The notes beneath the pieces were generated by a model that saw only the letters and a program-made list of their open reading frames with translations, ran no database searches and was not told the origin of the DNA. DNA of 64,000 bases from Thiohalocapsa sp963704155. GTDB taxonomy: Bacteria > Pseudomonadota > Gammaproteobacteria > Chromatiales > Chromatiaceae. The DNA lies in NCBI GenBank assembly GCA_963704155.1, contig CAVPHF010000023.1, positions 124,001 to 188,000 on the forward strand, given 5' to 3'. Positions 35,277 to 44,494 of the stretch are shown here, piece after piece. The position numbers were made by a program, and so were the translations under genes. Position 1 is the first letter of the stretch. Each line of letters opens with the position of its first letter.

Positions 35277-37271
35277 TCAAAACGCGACGAACAAGGTCAA
35301 GAGCCCGACCAGGCCGATGATCATCGCAATCGCATAGTCATAGAGGTAGCCGCTCTGCAGGTGGCGCATCAAGCCCGCCAGGCGGCCAACGACGCGCGCG
35401 GACCCGTTGACCATAGTGCCGTCGATCAGGTCGCGATCGCCGGTGTTCCAGAGCACATGACCGATACCGCGTCCGCCCCCGGCGAACACCTTCTGGTTGA
35501 AGTCATCGAAACCGTACTTGTCTTGCAGCACGCGCGTCAGCGGCCCGCCCTTCTCCTGCAGTTGCGCGTCGATGTCCGGATTGCGCTTATGCAGCACCAA
35601 CCAGACGATCGTCGCCAGCACCAAGCCGCCCATCGCCATCCAGAACGGCAGCGCGCTCATGCCGTGTTGTATGAAGGCAAGCTGACCATGCCAATGCTCG
35701 GCCAGGTGATGCAGGGTGTCATTCTCGGGCTTGACGTAGATCGCATCGCCCAGCCAGCCGCTGACCAACAAAGGCTCGACGCTGTACCAGCCGATAAAGA
35801 TCGACGGAATGGCGAGCGCCACCAGTGGCAGCGTCACGACCCAGGGGGTCTCGTGCAGATGCGAGCGGGTGTGCTCTTCCATGCGCGGCTTGCCATGGAA
35901 CACGAGGTAGTACATGCGGAAGCTATAGAGCGCGGTCACAAAGGCGCCGAGCGTCAACAGCAGCCAACCGAAACCGGCGCCAAAAACCTCGGAATGGCCA
36001 ACCGCCTCGATGATGGCATCCTTCGAGAAGAACCCGGAGAAGCCCGGAAAGGCGATCAGCGCTAGGGAGCCGATCAGCGCTGTGATCCAGGTGATGGGCA
36101 TGTACTTGCGCAGACCGCCCATATTGCGGATGTCCTGATCATGGTGCATCGCGATGATCACCGACCCCGCGGCGAGAAACAGCAGTGCCTTGAAGAAGGC
36201 GTGCGTCATCAGATGGAAGATGCCGGCGGCATAGGCCGAGGCCCCGAGCGCCGCGGTCATGTAACCAAGCTGGGACAAGGTCGAATAGGCGACGACGCGC
36301 TTGATGTCGTTCTGCACCAGCCCGATGAGCCCCATGAAGAATGCGGTCACGGCGCCGACCAGCAGAACGAACGACAGCGCGGTCGTCGACAGCTCGAACA
36401 GCGGCGACATGCGCGCCACCATGAAGATACCGGCAGTGACCATGGTCGCGGCATGAATCAACGCCGAGATCGGCGTTGGGCCTTCCATCGAGTCCGGCAG
36501 CCAGACGTGCAGCGGCACCTGCGCCGACTTGCCCATGGCGCCGATGAACAGCAGGATGCAGATCAGCGTCATCAAGGACACGCCGCCGAAGACCGCGACC
36601 TGGGTGTCGGCCAGATCCGGCGCCTTGGCGAACACCTCGGCATAGTCCATCGAGCCGAAATACATGCCGACCGCGGCGATACCGAGGATGAAGCCAAAGT
36701 CGCCCACGCGGTTGACCAGGAAAGCCTTGAGATTGGCGAAGATGGCCGTCTCGCGCACCGACCAGAACCCGATCAGCAGGTAGGACACCAGGCCGACCGC
36801 CTCCCAGCCGAAGAACAACTGTAAAAAGTTGTTCGACATCACCAGCATCAGCATCGAGAAGGTGAACAGCGAGATATAGCTGAAGAAACGCTGATAGCTG
36901 TTCCTGCCGGCCAGCGATTCCTTCGGCCAGTTGTGCTCGTCGTCGGCCATATAGCCGACCGTGTAGATGTGCACCATCAACGAGACGAAGGTGACCACCG
37001 ACATCATCAGCGCCGTCAGGCGGTCGACCAGGAAGCCAATCTCGAAACGCATGCCGTCTGACACCATCCATGTGTACACAGAACCGTTGAAGGCCGGTTC
37101 ATCCTGCCAGATGAAGCGTGCCAGCACCCAGAGCGACAGCAGCGTGGAGATGCCGACACCGGTGATGGCCGCCCAGTGCGCCCCGGAGCGGCCGATCTTG
37201 CCGCCGAAAAAGCCGGCAATCAGGGCACCGATCAGCGGCGCGAGAACGATGGTCAGATAGACATTTTCCAT
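35277..37271 (-). CDS. nuoL: NADH-quinone oxidoreductase subunit L
   Basis: Distal antiporter-like subunit of complex I, 664 aa, with the long C-terminal amphipathic helix that runs along the membrane arm. Visible motifs are FFGWEAVGLVSYLLIGFW, GAMGKSAQVPLHVWLPDSMEGPTPISALIHAATMV (split here only for reading) and AYSTLSQLGYMTAALG. A related but shorter protein, DabB, is encoded at 50056. nuoK lies 4 bp upstream. Confidence 0.96.
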   Translation of the reverse strand: MENVYLTIVLAPLIGALIAGFFGGKIGRSGAHWAAITGVGISTLLSLWVLARFIWQDEPAFNGSVYTWMVSDGMRFEIGFLVDRLTALMMSVVTFVSLMVHIYTVGYMADDEHNWPKESLAGRNSYQRFFSYISLFTFSMLMLVMSNNFLQLFFGWEAVGLVSYLLIGFWSVRETAIFANLKAFLVNRVGDFGFILGIAAVGMYFGSMDYAEVFAKAPDLADTQVAVFGGVSLMTLICILLFIGAMGKSAQVPLHVWLPDSMEGPTPISALIHAATMVTAGIFMVARMSPLFELSTTALSFVLLVGAVTAFFMGLIGLVQNDIKRVVAYSTLSQLGYMTAALGASAYAAGIFHLMTHAFFKALLFLAAGSVIIAMHHDQDIRNMGGLRKYMPITWITALIGSLALIAFPGFSGFFSKDAIIEAVGHSEVFGAGFGWLLLTLGAFVTALYSFRMYYLVFHGKPRMEEHTRSHLHETPWVVTLPLVALAIPSIFIGWYSVEPLLVSGWLGDAIYVKPENDTLHHLAEHWHGQLAFIQHGMSALPFWMAMGGLVLATIVWLVLHKRNPDIDAQLQEKGGPLTRVLQDKYGFDDFNQKVFAGGGRGIGHVLWNTGDRDLIDGTMVNGSARVVGRLAGLMRHLQSGYLYDYAIAMIIGLVGLLTLFVAF

Positions 37272-37275
37272 CGAT

Positions 37276-37581
37276 TCAGCCCTTCAGCATGTCCAGGTCG
37301 TCGACATTGATCGTGCCCCGGTTACGGAACAAGACCACCAGAATCGCAAGCCCGATGGCTGCCTCCGCCGCCGCGACGGTGAGGATGAAAAAGACGAAGA
37401 TCTGACCCGCGGCATCGCCGAGAAAGTGCGAGAAAGCGACGAAATTCATGTTCACCGCGAGCAGCATCAGTTCGATGCACATCAGCAGCACGATCACATT
37501 CTTACGATTGATGAAGATGCCGGCCAGTGCGATGGCAAACAGCAGTTCACCGAGCAACAAATAATCCGATAGTGAGATCAT
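37276..37581 (-). CDS. nuoK: NADH-quinone oxidoreductase subunit K
   Basis: Small three-helix membrane subunit of complex I, 101 aa. The two conserved membrane glutamates are visible in IVLLMCIELMLLAVN and LTVAAAEAAIGLAILV. The start overlaps the end of nuoJ by 4 bases, so the two are translationally coupled. Confidence 0.96.
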   Translation of the reverse strand: MISLSDYLLLGELLFAIALAGIFINRKNVIVLLMCIELMLLAVNMNFVAFSHFLGDAAGQIFVFFILTVAAAEAAIGLAILVVLFRNRGTINVDDLDMLKG

Positions 37582-38252
37582 TCAGCCTGCTCCTTCTCGA
37601 CCGTCGCCACCGGTTCTGTCACTGGCGCTGAAACCGGCACCGGACGCGGAACCTGTTCCGGCGCCATCGAGATCATACGAATACGATCCGGCCCCTTGTG
37701 TACACGGACCTGCTTGGACGGGTCCTGCTGTTTGGTCTCCGGACGCCGGCGCAAGGTCAAACGGATGGCGGCGACGATCGCGACCAGCAGCACCACGGCC
37801 GCGATCTCGAACTGCAACAGATAGGTGGTGTAAAGATCCAGACCGAGCACCGTGGTATTGCTGTAGCCGGCAGGCTGTGCCTCAGGCTTGGCGAACTCCT
37901 CCAGACCGAAGTTGGACGGCCCAAGGATCAGGAACATATTGACCACCATCACAGCGGCGATCAGCAATCCAAGCGGCAGGTGACGAATGAACTGCGCGCG
38001 CATCGACGCGATATCGACATCGAGCATCATCACCACGAACAGGAACAGCACCATCACGGCGCCGACATACACCAGCACCAGCACGATGCCGAGGAACTCC
38101 GCCTCCAGCAGCAGCCACAGCGCCGCGCTGCTGACGAAGGCCAGCACCAGATAAAGCACCGAGTGCACCGGATTGCGGCGCGTCACCACCATCCCCGCTG
38201 CGAATACGGTTATCGCCGCGAAGACGTAAAAGAGGAATTTTTCAAAACCCAT
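37578..38252 (-). CDS. nuoJ: NADH-quinone oxidoreductase subunit J
   Basis: Membrane subunit of complex I with five helices; LYVGAVMVLFLFVVMML is the family signature including the pi-bulge helix. Length is 224 aa, longer than the usual 165-200. The extra is a Pro/Val/Glu-rich hydrophilic tail (QVPRPVPVSAPVTEPVATVEKEQAE) after the last helix. It is followed by nuoK (4-bp overlap) and preceded by an unusually wide 204-bp gap to nuoI. Confidence 0.95.
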   Translation of the reverse strand: MGFEKFLFYVFAAITVFAAGMVVTRRNPVHSVLYLVLAFVSSAALWLLLEAEFLGIVLVLVYVGAVMVLFLFVVMMLDVDIASMRAQFIRHLPLGLLIAAVMVVNMFLILGPSNFGLEEFAKPEAQPAGYSNTTVLGLDLYTTYLLQFEIAAVVLLVAIVAAIRLTLRRRPETKQQDPSKQVRVHKGPDRIRMISMAPEQVPRPVPVSAPVTEPVATVEKEQAE

Positions 38253-38456
38253 GGGATTTCCCGATGCTCAGTCGGCAGGCGCTCCGCGCCTGCCGGCGAT
38301 GAATGACTCCGGTTGCTTCTTATTCTCCGCACGCGACGGGCGACGTCCGCCGCACGCGTGCCCGATCTATCTCCCAACTCGACGACAGCGTCCGACGCCG
38401 AGTCGCGTCGGTTCGCCGGGCCGTCGACAAGCGGCAACTGGCCCCGGCGGACGGCA
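38253..38456 (-). promoter_or_regulatory. Wide nuoI-nuoJ spacer with a perfect hairpin
   Basis: This 204-bp non-coding spacer lies inside an otherwise tightly packed operon. It contains a perfect 9-bp stem with a 3-base loop, GGCAGGCGC-TCC-GCGCCTGCC (38274-38294), just upstream of the nuoJ start on the transcribed strand. It may be an mRNA processing or attenuation point, or a REP-like insertion. No T-tract follows, so a simple intrinsic terminator is unlikely. Confidence 0.55.
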
Positions 38457-38948
38457 TCAGCGATAGGCGGCGTCGGCCGCACGCGCTGCGGCGATGTGCG
38501 CCTCGTACTTGTCGCCGATCGCCAGCAGCTTGTCCTTGGTCATGATGTTTTCGCCGCGGTTCTCGAAGTGATACTCGTAGACACCGGTCTCGACGATCGA
38601 GTCGACCGGGCAGGATTCCTCACAGAAGCCGCAGTAGATGCACTTGAACAGATCGATGTCGTAGCGCGTCGTGCGGCGCGACCCATCGGCCCGCGGTTCG
38701 GCCTCAATGGTGATTGCCAATGCCGGGCAGGTCGCCTCGCAAAGCTTACAGGCAATGCAGCGCTCCTCACCGTTTGGATAGCGGCGCAGCGCATGCAGGC
38801 CGCGGAAGCGCGGCGAGATCGGCGCCTTCTCCTCCGGATACTGGACGGTGAACTTGCGCTTGAACAAATAGCCGCCGGTCAGTCTCATCCCGCGCAGCAA
38901 CTCGGTCAGCATCAAGCTGTTGATGTAATTGCGTGTGGCTTCAAGCAT
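38457..38948 (-). CDS. nuoI: NADH-quinone oxidoreductase subunit I (2[4Fe-4S])
   Basis: Peripheral-arm subunit carrying two [4Fe-4S] clusters that pass electrons toward N2. Both ferredoxin motifs are complete: CIACKLCEATCP and CIYCGFCEESCP. Length is 163 aa from the ATG at 38948 (MLEATRNYIN). The open frame continues 19 codons upstream into the heptamer repeat that separates nuoH from nuoI, so the internal ATG is preferred. Confidence 0.96.
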   Translation of the reverse strand: MLEATRNYINSLMLTELLRGMRLTGGYLFKRKFTVQYPEEKAPISPRFRGLHALRRYPNGEERCIACKLCEATCPALAITIEAEPRADGSRRTTRYDIDLFKCIYCGFCEESCPVDSIVETGVYEYHFENRGENIMTKDKLLAIGDKYEAHIAAARAADAAYR

Positions 38949-39062
38949 GGCGTGGAGTTTCGAGTTTCGAGTTTCGAGCTCAGACAGCGGCGGCGCCGCC
39001 GCCAATGCGATCCGCGACGGGCTCCGTCCTGGTCACTCGCCCCTCGCCGCTCGCCACTGCCT
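38949..39062. repeat. Heptamer (GAGTTTC) repeat tract between nuoH and nuoI
   Basis: The 114-bp spacer carries GAGTTTC three times in tandem (about 38956-38976), followed by GAGCTC. On the other side of a GC-rich core it has the complementary-type steps CTCGCCC-CTCGCCG-CTCGCCA (about 39037-39057). The two flanks can pair partly. A similar 7-base periodic repeat sits between serC and serA. Its role is unknown. Confidence 0.65.
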
Positions 39063-40097
39063 TCAATTCCACCAAGGCGGCACGCCCAGCAAGACGCCCA
39101 GGGCGACCACCAGTATCCAGACGATCGTGATCGGAATGAACACCTTCCAACCCAGCCGCATGATCTGATCGTAGCGGTAGCGCGGGAAGGTCGCACGCAG
39201 CCACAGAAACATGAACATGAAGAAGAAGGTCTTCAGCAGCAGCCAGATGGTACCGGGCACCCAGGCGGTGGCCGCTCCCAGAAGCGGGATGTTCTGGAAC
39301 GGTGACAGCCAGCCGCCGAAGAACAACAGCGACGTCAGCATGGCGATCAGGACCATATTGGCGTATTCCGCCAGGAAGAAGATCGCGAACGCCATGCCGG
39401 AGTATTCGACGTGGAAGCCGGCGACGATCTCCGACTCGCCCTCGGCTACGTCGAACGGCGCGCGATTGGTCTCGGCTACGCCGGAGATGTAGTAGACGCC
39501 GAACAGCGGCAGCAGCGGCAGCCAGAACCAGGTGAGGAAGCTGCCGGACTGCGCCTCGACGATAGCGCTCAGGTTCAGGGTGCCGGCGGCGACCAGCACC
39601 CCAACCAGCGCGAAGCCCATCGCGATCTCATAGGCGACGATCTGCGCCGCCGCGCGCATGGCGCCGAGCAGCGCATACTTGGAGTTCGATGCCCATCCGG
39701 CGATGATCACGCCGTACACGCCGAGCGATGTCAACGCCAACACATACAGCAGCCCCGCATTGATGTCGGCCAACACAAGGCCGGCATCGAAGGGGATGAC
39801 CGCCCAGGCGGCGAGCGCCGGCGCAATGGAAATCAGCGGTGCCACCAGGAACAGGCCCTTGCTGGCCTTGCTCGGCACCACGATCTCCTTCACCAGCAGC
39901 TTCAGCGCATCGGCGATGGGCTGCAGCAGCCCGGCCCAGCCCACCCGGTTGGGGCCGATGCGGACCTGCATGAAACCGATGACCTTGCGCTCGGCATAGG
40001 TGAAGTAGGCAACGACGCCGAGCAGCGGCAGGATGATGGCGAGTATCGCAATCAGGCTCTGCAGCGGCAGCGGCAGCATAGTCCAGAGGTCCATCAT
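39063..40097 (-). CDS. nuoH: NADH-quinone oxidoreductase subunit H
   Basis: Membrane subunit at the quinone-binding site linking the two arms of complex I. The family signature ERKVIGFMQVRIGPNRVGW is near residue 35, and the acidic loop with FDVAEGESEIVAGFHVEYSG is present. Length is 344 aa with eight or more helices. Its first base overlaps the last base of nuoG. Confidence 0.96.
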   Translation of the reverse strand: MMDLWTMLPLPLQSLIAILAIILPLLGVVAYFTYAERKVIGFMQVRIGPNRVGWAGLLQPIADALKLLVKEIVVPSKASKGLFLVAPLISIAPALAAWAVIPFDAGLVLADINAGLLYVLALTSLGVYGVIIAGWASNSKYALLGAMRAAAQIVAYEIAMGFALVGVLVAAGTLNLSAIVEAQSGSFLTWFWLPLLPLFGVYYISGVAETNRAPFDVAEGESEIVAGFHVEYSGMAFAIFFLAEYANMVLIAMLTSLLFFGGWLSPFQNIPLLGAATAWVPGTIWLLLKTFFFMFMFLWLRATFPRYRYDQIMRLGWKVFIPITIVWILVVALGVLLGVPPWWN

Positions 40098-42514
40098 CAG
40101 ACGTTTTCCTCCGCGGCGCGCTTGGCGATCTTCACCAGGTGCATGGGGCCGATCTGCGGGCCAAGCTGTTCGCTGCCGGGCACGCCGGCAGGAATGCGTC
40201 CGGCGCCCCGAGCGATATCGTCATCAATACAGACGTGCATCACGGCACTCACCGGACCCTGAATCACTTCGACCTGCTCACCCTCGCCGATACCCAGCGC
40301 CACGGCGTCGTCCGGGTGCAGCGCCAGGCCCAGACCAAGCGCCAGCGGCGTGCGCTGCAGCGAAGGCGCCGCACGTACCAACGCATCGACCGAGTAGATA
40401 GGCACGTTGCCGATACGCATGAGCGCGTCGGCCTCGCCGACAACCTGCGACGCATGCTGATAGCGGCCGCGCGGCTGGTTGGTCGGCGCAACGCCGGCAC
40501 AGGCCGCCGCCAGCTCATCATGCACCTGCTTGGCGCTGCCATAGTCGAAACCCGGCAGCTCCAGCAGATTGCCCAAGACCCTGAGCACTTTCCAACCCGG
40601 ACGCGCATCGCCCGGCGGCGCAACGGCCCCCTGAAAGCGCTGCCAGTCTCCGCCGGCGTTGACATAGGTGCCCGACGTCTCGGCATAGCCCGAAATGGGC
40701 AGCAGGATGTCGGCGGCGGCCTCCAGCGCTGGCGTCCGAAACGCGCTGCATGCGATCACCAGGTCCGCCGACCCCAGCGCGGACTCGGCCAGATTCGGAT
40801 CGAGCAGATCATAGGCCGGATCGAGGCCCCACAGCAGGTAGGCCCGGCGCGGCTCGCTCAGCATGGCCAGCGCATCAAGGCCCGGCCGCGCGGCATCGGC
40901 AGCGCCCGGCGCCAGATGCGGCAGCGCACCGGCCAAGGCCGCGCCGACCGAGTTGGCGGCGCGCGGCAGAAAGCCGACCCGACAGCCGGCGGCAGCGCCG
41001 ATCAGATAGGCCAGCTCCTTGAGCAGCGTATAGTCGGGGCTGGACTCGGCCAGCGCACCCAACAGCACCAGCCCCTTATCCTGATCGCCGGCCTGTCGCA
41101 GCAGCTGAGCGATCTCGACGTGCGCTTCGGTGGGACTGGAGGCGCCAATCAGCTCGGCGGCGACGCCGCTGCCGCTGGCGACCAGCTCGCGCGCCAGCGC
41201 CGCCAGCTCCAATGCCATGCGCCCGGGCGCGGCGACCAGCTGCCGGCTCGGATGATTCAGTTCCAGCCGATAGGGATTGACCGCCGCCACGCCCGCGCCA
41301 GCTAGCGCCGCCTTGCGTATACGGTGCGCCAGCAGTGGCTGCTCCTGACGGACATCACTGCCGATCAGCAGCACAGCCTTCTGCTGCTCCAACTCGGCAA
41401 TCGGCATTCCCAGCCATGGCACGGCCGGATCGGCGGCATCGCCGCGGAAGTCCTGCTGACGCAGACGCGTATCGATGCTGACACCGCCGAGGCCGCGCAG
41501 CAGCTGCTGCGCCAGATAAAGCTCTTCCAAGGTCGCGTTTGGCGCCATCAGCCAGCCGATTTGTTCCGGACCCGACTCCTGCACGGTGCGCCTCAGGCCA
41601 TCGGCCACGCGCCGCAGTGCTGCCTGCCAATCGATCTCGGCCCAGCCCTGCTCGGTCTTGACCATTGGCGTGGTCAGCCGCGACGGGTCGTTCAGCCCCT
41701 CGTAGCTGAAGCGGTCGCGGTCCGAGATCCAGGTCTCGTTGACCGCCTCGTTTTCGCGTGGATGCACACGCATCACGCGCCCGCCGCGGACGTGCAGCTG
41801 CAGATTGGCGCCGACGCTGTCGTGCGGAGCGATGCTGGGATCTGCCGTCAGCTCCCAAGCGCGCGCGGTGAACCGATAGGGCTTGGATGTCAGCGCGCCA
41901 ACCGGACAGAGATCGATGATGTTGCCGGACAGCTCGTGCGCGACGGTATGCTCGACGAAGGTGCCGATACGCATGTCTTCGCCCCGCCCGGTGGCGCCGA
42001 GTTCACGCACGCCGGCGATCTCGGCGCCGAAACGCACGCAGCGGGTGCAATGGATGCAGCGCGTCATCTCGGTGGCGATCAGCGGCCCCAGATCCTCGTC
42101 CTGGACCGCCCGCTTACGCTCGCTGAAGCGCGACAGGCTCTCGCCATAGCCCATCGAGACGTCCTGCAGCTCGCACTCGCCGCCCTGATCGCAGATCGGG
42201 CAATCCAGCGGGTGGTTGATGAGCAGGAACTCCATGGTGCCGCGCTGCGCATCCAGCGCCTTGGCCGAGCGGGTCTGTACCTTCATGCCGGCGCCTACCG
42301 GTGTCGCGCAGGCAGGCACGGGCTTCGGGAAGGGGCGCCCGCCCTGCTCCGCCTCGACCAGGCACATACGGCAATTGGCCGCAATCGATAGCTTCTCGTG
42401 ATAGCAGAAACGCGGAATCGCGATGCCTTCGCGGTCGGCGACAGCGATGATCATCTCGCCGGGCACCGCCTCACAGGCGCGACCGTCGATCTCGATGGTG
42501 ATCTTGTCCGACAT
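40097..42514 (-). CDS. nuoG: NADH-quinone oxidoreductase subunit G
   Basis: Largest peripheral-arm subunit, 805 aa. It carries a [2Fe-2S] and two [4Fe-4S] clusters in its N-terminal quarter (FCYHEKLSIAANCRMCLVE; CDQGGECELQD; TRCIHCTRCVRFG), followed by an inactive molybdopterin-oxidoreductase-like domain. The ATG at 42514 (MSDKITIEIDG) is chosen over an open frame 28 codons longer, because the upstream residues are not family-like and a GGAG-like site is near. Confidence 0.96.
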   Translation of the reverse strand: MSDKITIEIDGRACEAVPGEMIIAVADREGIAIPRFCYHEKLSIAANCRMCLVEAEQGGRPFPKPVPACATPVGAGMKVQTRSAKALDAQRGTMEFLLINHPLDCPICDQGGECELQDVSMGYGESLSRFSERKRAVQDEDLGPLIATEMTRCIHCTRCVRFGAEIAGVRELGATGRGEDMRIGTFVEHTVAHELSGNIIDLCPVGALTSKPYRFTARAWELTADPSIAPHDSVGANLQLHVRGGRVMRVHPRENEAVNETWISDRDRFSYEGLNDPSRLTTPMVKTEQGWAEIDWQAALRRVADGLRRTVQESGPEQIGWLMAPNATLEELYLAQQLLRGLGGVSIDTRLRQQDFRGDAADPAVPWLGMPIAELEQQKAVLLIGSDVRQEQPLLAHRIRKAALAGAGVAAVNPYRLELNHPSRQLVAAPGRMALELAALARELVASGSGVAAELIGASSPTEAHVEIAQLLRQAGDQDKGLVLLGALAESSPDYTLLKELAYLIGAAAGCRVGFLPRAANSVGAALAGALPHLAPGAADAARPGLDALAMLSEPRRAYLLWGLDPAYDLLDPNLAESALGSADLVIACSAFRTPALEAAADILLPISGYAETSGTYVNAGGDWQRFQGAVAPPGDARPGWKVLRVLGNLLELPGFDYGSAKQVHDELAAACAGVAPTNQPRGRYQHASQVVGEADALMRIGNVPIYSVDALVRAAPSLQRTPLALGLGLALHPDDAVALGIGEGEQVEVIQGPVSAVMHVCIDDDIARGAGRIPAGVPGSEQLGPQIGPMHLVKIAKRAAEENV

Positions 42515-42663
42515 CGGGTGCTCTTTGCTCCAACCGCCCACCAGGGCAATGCTATTGGACTGATTCCAGGCTCGCCGCCGACCCGGCAATGGGTGCATCG
42601 CGCTGGCGCGCCTGGGACTTAGGCGCTTGGCGGAGCCAGTGGCCTATTGTCGGGGGCCGATTG

Positions 42664-43953
42664 TCAGGCGGCCTCGACCATCGGCCGTCCGTGCTCGATC
42701 AGGTAGTCGAACTCGTGGCGATAGTGCTTCAGAAAGCTCTGCACCGGCATCGCCGCCGCGTCGCCCAGTGCGCAAATGGTGCGGCCACCGATACGCCCGG
42801 CCACGTTGTCTAGCAGGTCGAGGTCGCTCGGGCGGCCGTGACCGTTCAGTATCCGGTGCAACACCCGCGATAGCCAGCCGGTGCCTTCGCGGCAAGGCGT
42901 ACACTGCCCGCAGGACTCGTGGGCATAGAAGTGCGCGAGGTTCGCCAGCACCTTGACCATGCAGGTGCCCTCGGCAATGACGATGACCGCGCCGGAACCG
43001 AGCATGGAACCGGCCTTGGCGATGGAATCGTAGTCCATGTCGGTGTCCATCATGACATCGCCAGGTACAACGGGCACCGACGAGCCGCCCGGAATGACCG
43101 CCTTCAACGCCCTGCCGCCCGAGACGCCGCCGGCCATCTCCAGCAGTTGCCGGAAAGGCGTACCGAGCGGCACCTCGAAATTGTTCGGCTGCTTGACGTG
43201 CCCAGTCACCGAGAACAGCTTGGGCCCGCCGTTGTTGGGCCGGCCCTGATCAAGGAACCACTGCCCGCCCTTCTCCAGGATCACCGGCACCGAGGCCAAA
43301 GACTCGGTGTTGTTGATGGTAGTTGGCAGACCAAAGAGGCCCGCCTGGGCCGGGAACGGCGGCTTGAATCGCGGCTGTCCCTTCTTACCCTCGAGCGACT
43401 CCAGCAGCGCGGTCTCCTCACCGCAGATATAGGCGCCGGCACCCAGGTGCGTGTAGAGGTCGAAGTCTACCCCGGAACCGAGCACATCCTTGCCAAGCAG
43501 ACCCGACTCATAGGCGTCTTGCAGCGCCTGGTCAAAATGCGCAATGGGCTCGTAGAACTCGCCGCGGATGTAGTTGTAGCCGACGGTGGCACCGATACAG
43601 TAACCGGCAATGGCCATGCCCTCGATCAGCTGATGCGGGTTCCAACGCAGGATGTCGCGATCCTTGCAGGTTCCCGGCTCGCCCTCGTCCGAGTTACAGA
43701 CGATGTATTTCTGTCCCGGCGCATTGCGCGGCATGAAACTCCACTTAAGACCGGTCGGAAAGCCGGCGCCGCCGCGCCCGCGCAGCGCCGAAGTCTTGAG
43801 CTCCTCGATCAGCGTTGCCGGGTCCGGCTTGTCGTGCAGCACGCGCTTCCATTGTTCGTAGCCGCCGACGCTGAGGTAGCTCTTCAGCGTATGCCGCACC
43901 TTTTCCTTGATGTGCATGGTGCGGAAACAGACGGTGTTGAATTCATCGGCCAT
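42664..43953 (-). CDS. nuoF: NADH-quinone oxidoreductase subunit F (NADH/FMN site)
   Basis: This subunit oxidises NADH and holds FMN and one [4Fe-4S] cluster. The NADH/FMN-binding stretch GRGGAGFPTGLKWSFMP, the YICGEETALLESLEG segment and the cluster motif ESCGQCTPCREG are present. Length is 429 aa. It is followed by nuoG after about 150 bp and preceded by nuoE with a 13-bp gap. Confidence 0.97.
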   Translation of the reverse strand: MADEFNTVCFRTMHIKEKVRHTLKSYLSVGGYEQWKRVLHDKPDPATLIEELKTSALRGRGGAGFPTGLKWSFMPRNAPGQKYIVCNSDEGEPGTCKDRDILRWNPHQLIEGMAIAGYCIGATVGYNYIRGEFYEPIAHFDQALQDAYESGLLGKDVLGSGVDFDLYTHLGAGAYICGEETALLESLEGKKGQPRFKPPFPAQAGLFGLPTTINNTESLASVPVILEKGGQWFLDQGRPNNGGPKLFSVTGHVKQPNNFEVPLGTPFRQLLEMAGGVSGGRALKAVIPGGSSVPVVPGDVMMDTDMDYDSIAKAGSMLGSGAVIVIAEGTCMVKVLANLAHFYAHESCGQCTPCREGTGWLSRVLHRILNGHGRPSDLDLLDNVAGRIGGRTICALGDAAAMPVQSFLKHYRHEFDYLIEHGRPMVEAA

Positions 43954-43966
43954 AGCGTACCCCGGC

Positions 43967-44494
43967 TCAGTCCAGCTTCTTGATCAGCTTGTCGATGGCG
44001 TCGGGGGTCACGCACTCGTGATAGCTCTTGTCCACCATCACGGCCGGCGCGTGCCGGCAGGCCCCAAGACACTCGAACTCCTTGAAGGTGAACTTGCCGT
44101 CGGCAGTGGTGCCGCCGGGGGCGACCTTATGCTTCTTCTCGATATGCTCCATCAGCGCCTCGGCGCCGGCGAGCATGCAGGAGACGCTGTTGCAGACATA
44201 GATCTTGTGCCGGCCCACGGGCTCGAGGTCGTACATGGCATAGAAGCTGGCAACCTCGTAGACCGCGATCTCGGGCATATCCAGATAGGCCGCGACATCG
44301 TTCATCAGCGCCTTGCTCAGCCAGCCGCCGTTGTGATCCTGCACCAGCGTCAATGCCGGCATGACCGCCGACTGCTTCCACTGCGACGGATACTTGGCAA
44401 CGTGCTTGTCAATCTCGGCGCGGATCGCGGGCGTAAACAGGGTCTCCTTGTCCACATCGTGGACGACGGACAGCGGCGCGGTGCGAAAGCTCAT
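43967..44494 (-). CDS. nuoE: NADH-quinone oxidoreductase subunit E
   Basis: Thioredoxin-like [2Fe-2S] subunit of the NADH-dehydrogenase module, 175 aa. The four ligand cysteines are seen in CNSVSCMLAGAE and CLGACRHAPAVMV. The start overlaps the stop of nuoD by one base. Confidence 0.96.
   Translation of the reverse strand: MSFRTAPLSVVHDVDKETLFTPAIRAEIDKHVAKYPSQWKQSAVMPALTLVQDHNGGWLSKALMNDVAAYLDMPEIAVYEVASFYAMYDLEPVGRHKIYVCNSVSCMLAGAEALMEHIEKKHKVAPGGTTADGKFTFKEFECLGACRHAPAVMVDKSYHECVTPDAIDKLIKKLD

Noticed and set aside
34212..36065. A 617-codon plus-strand open frame opposite nuoM/nuoL
   Set aside because: It is the complement of membrane-protein genes; the product is almost all charged Asp/His/Arg/Gln, as expected for an antisense shadow.
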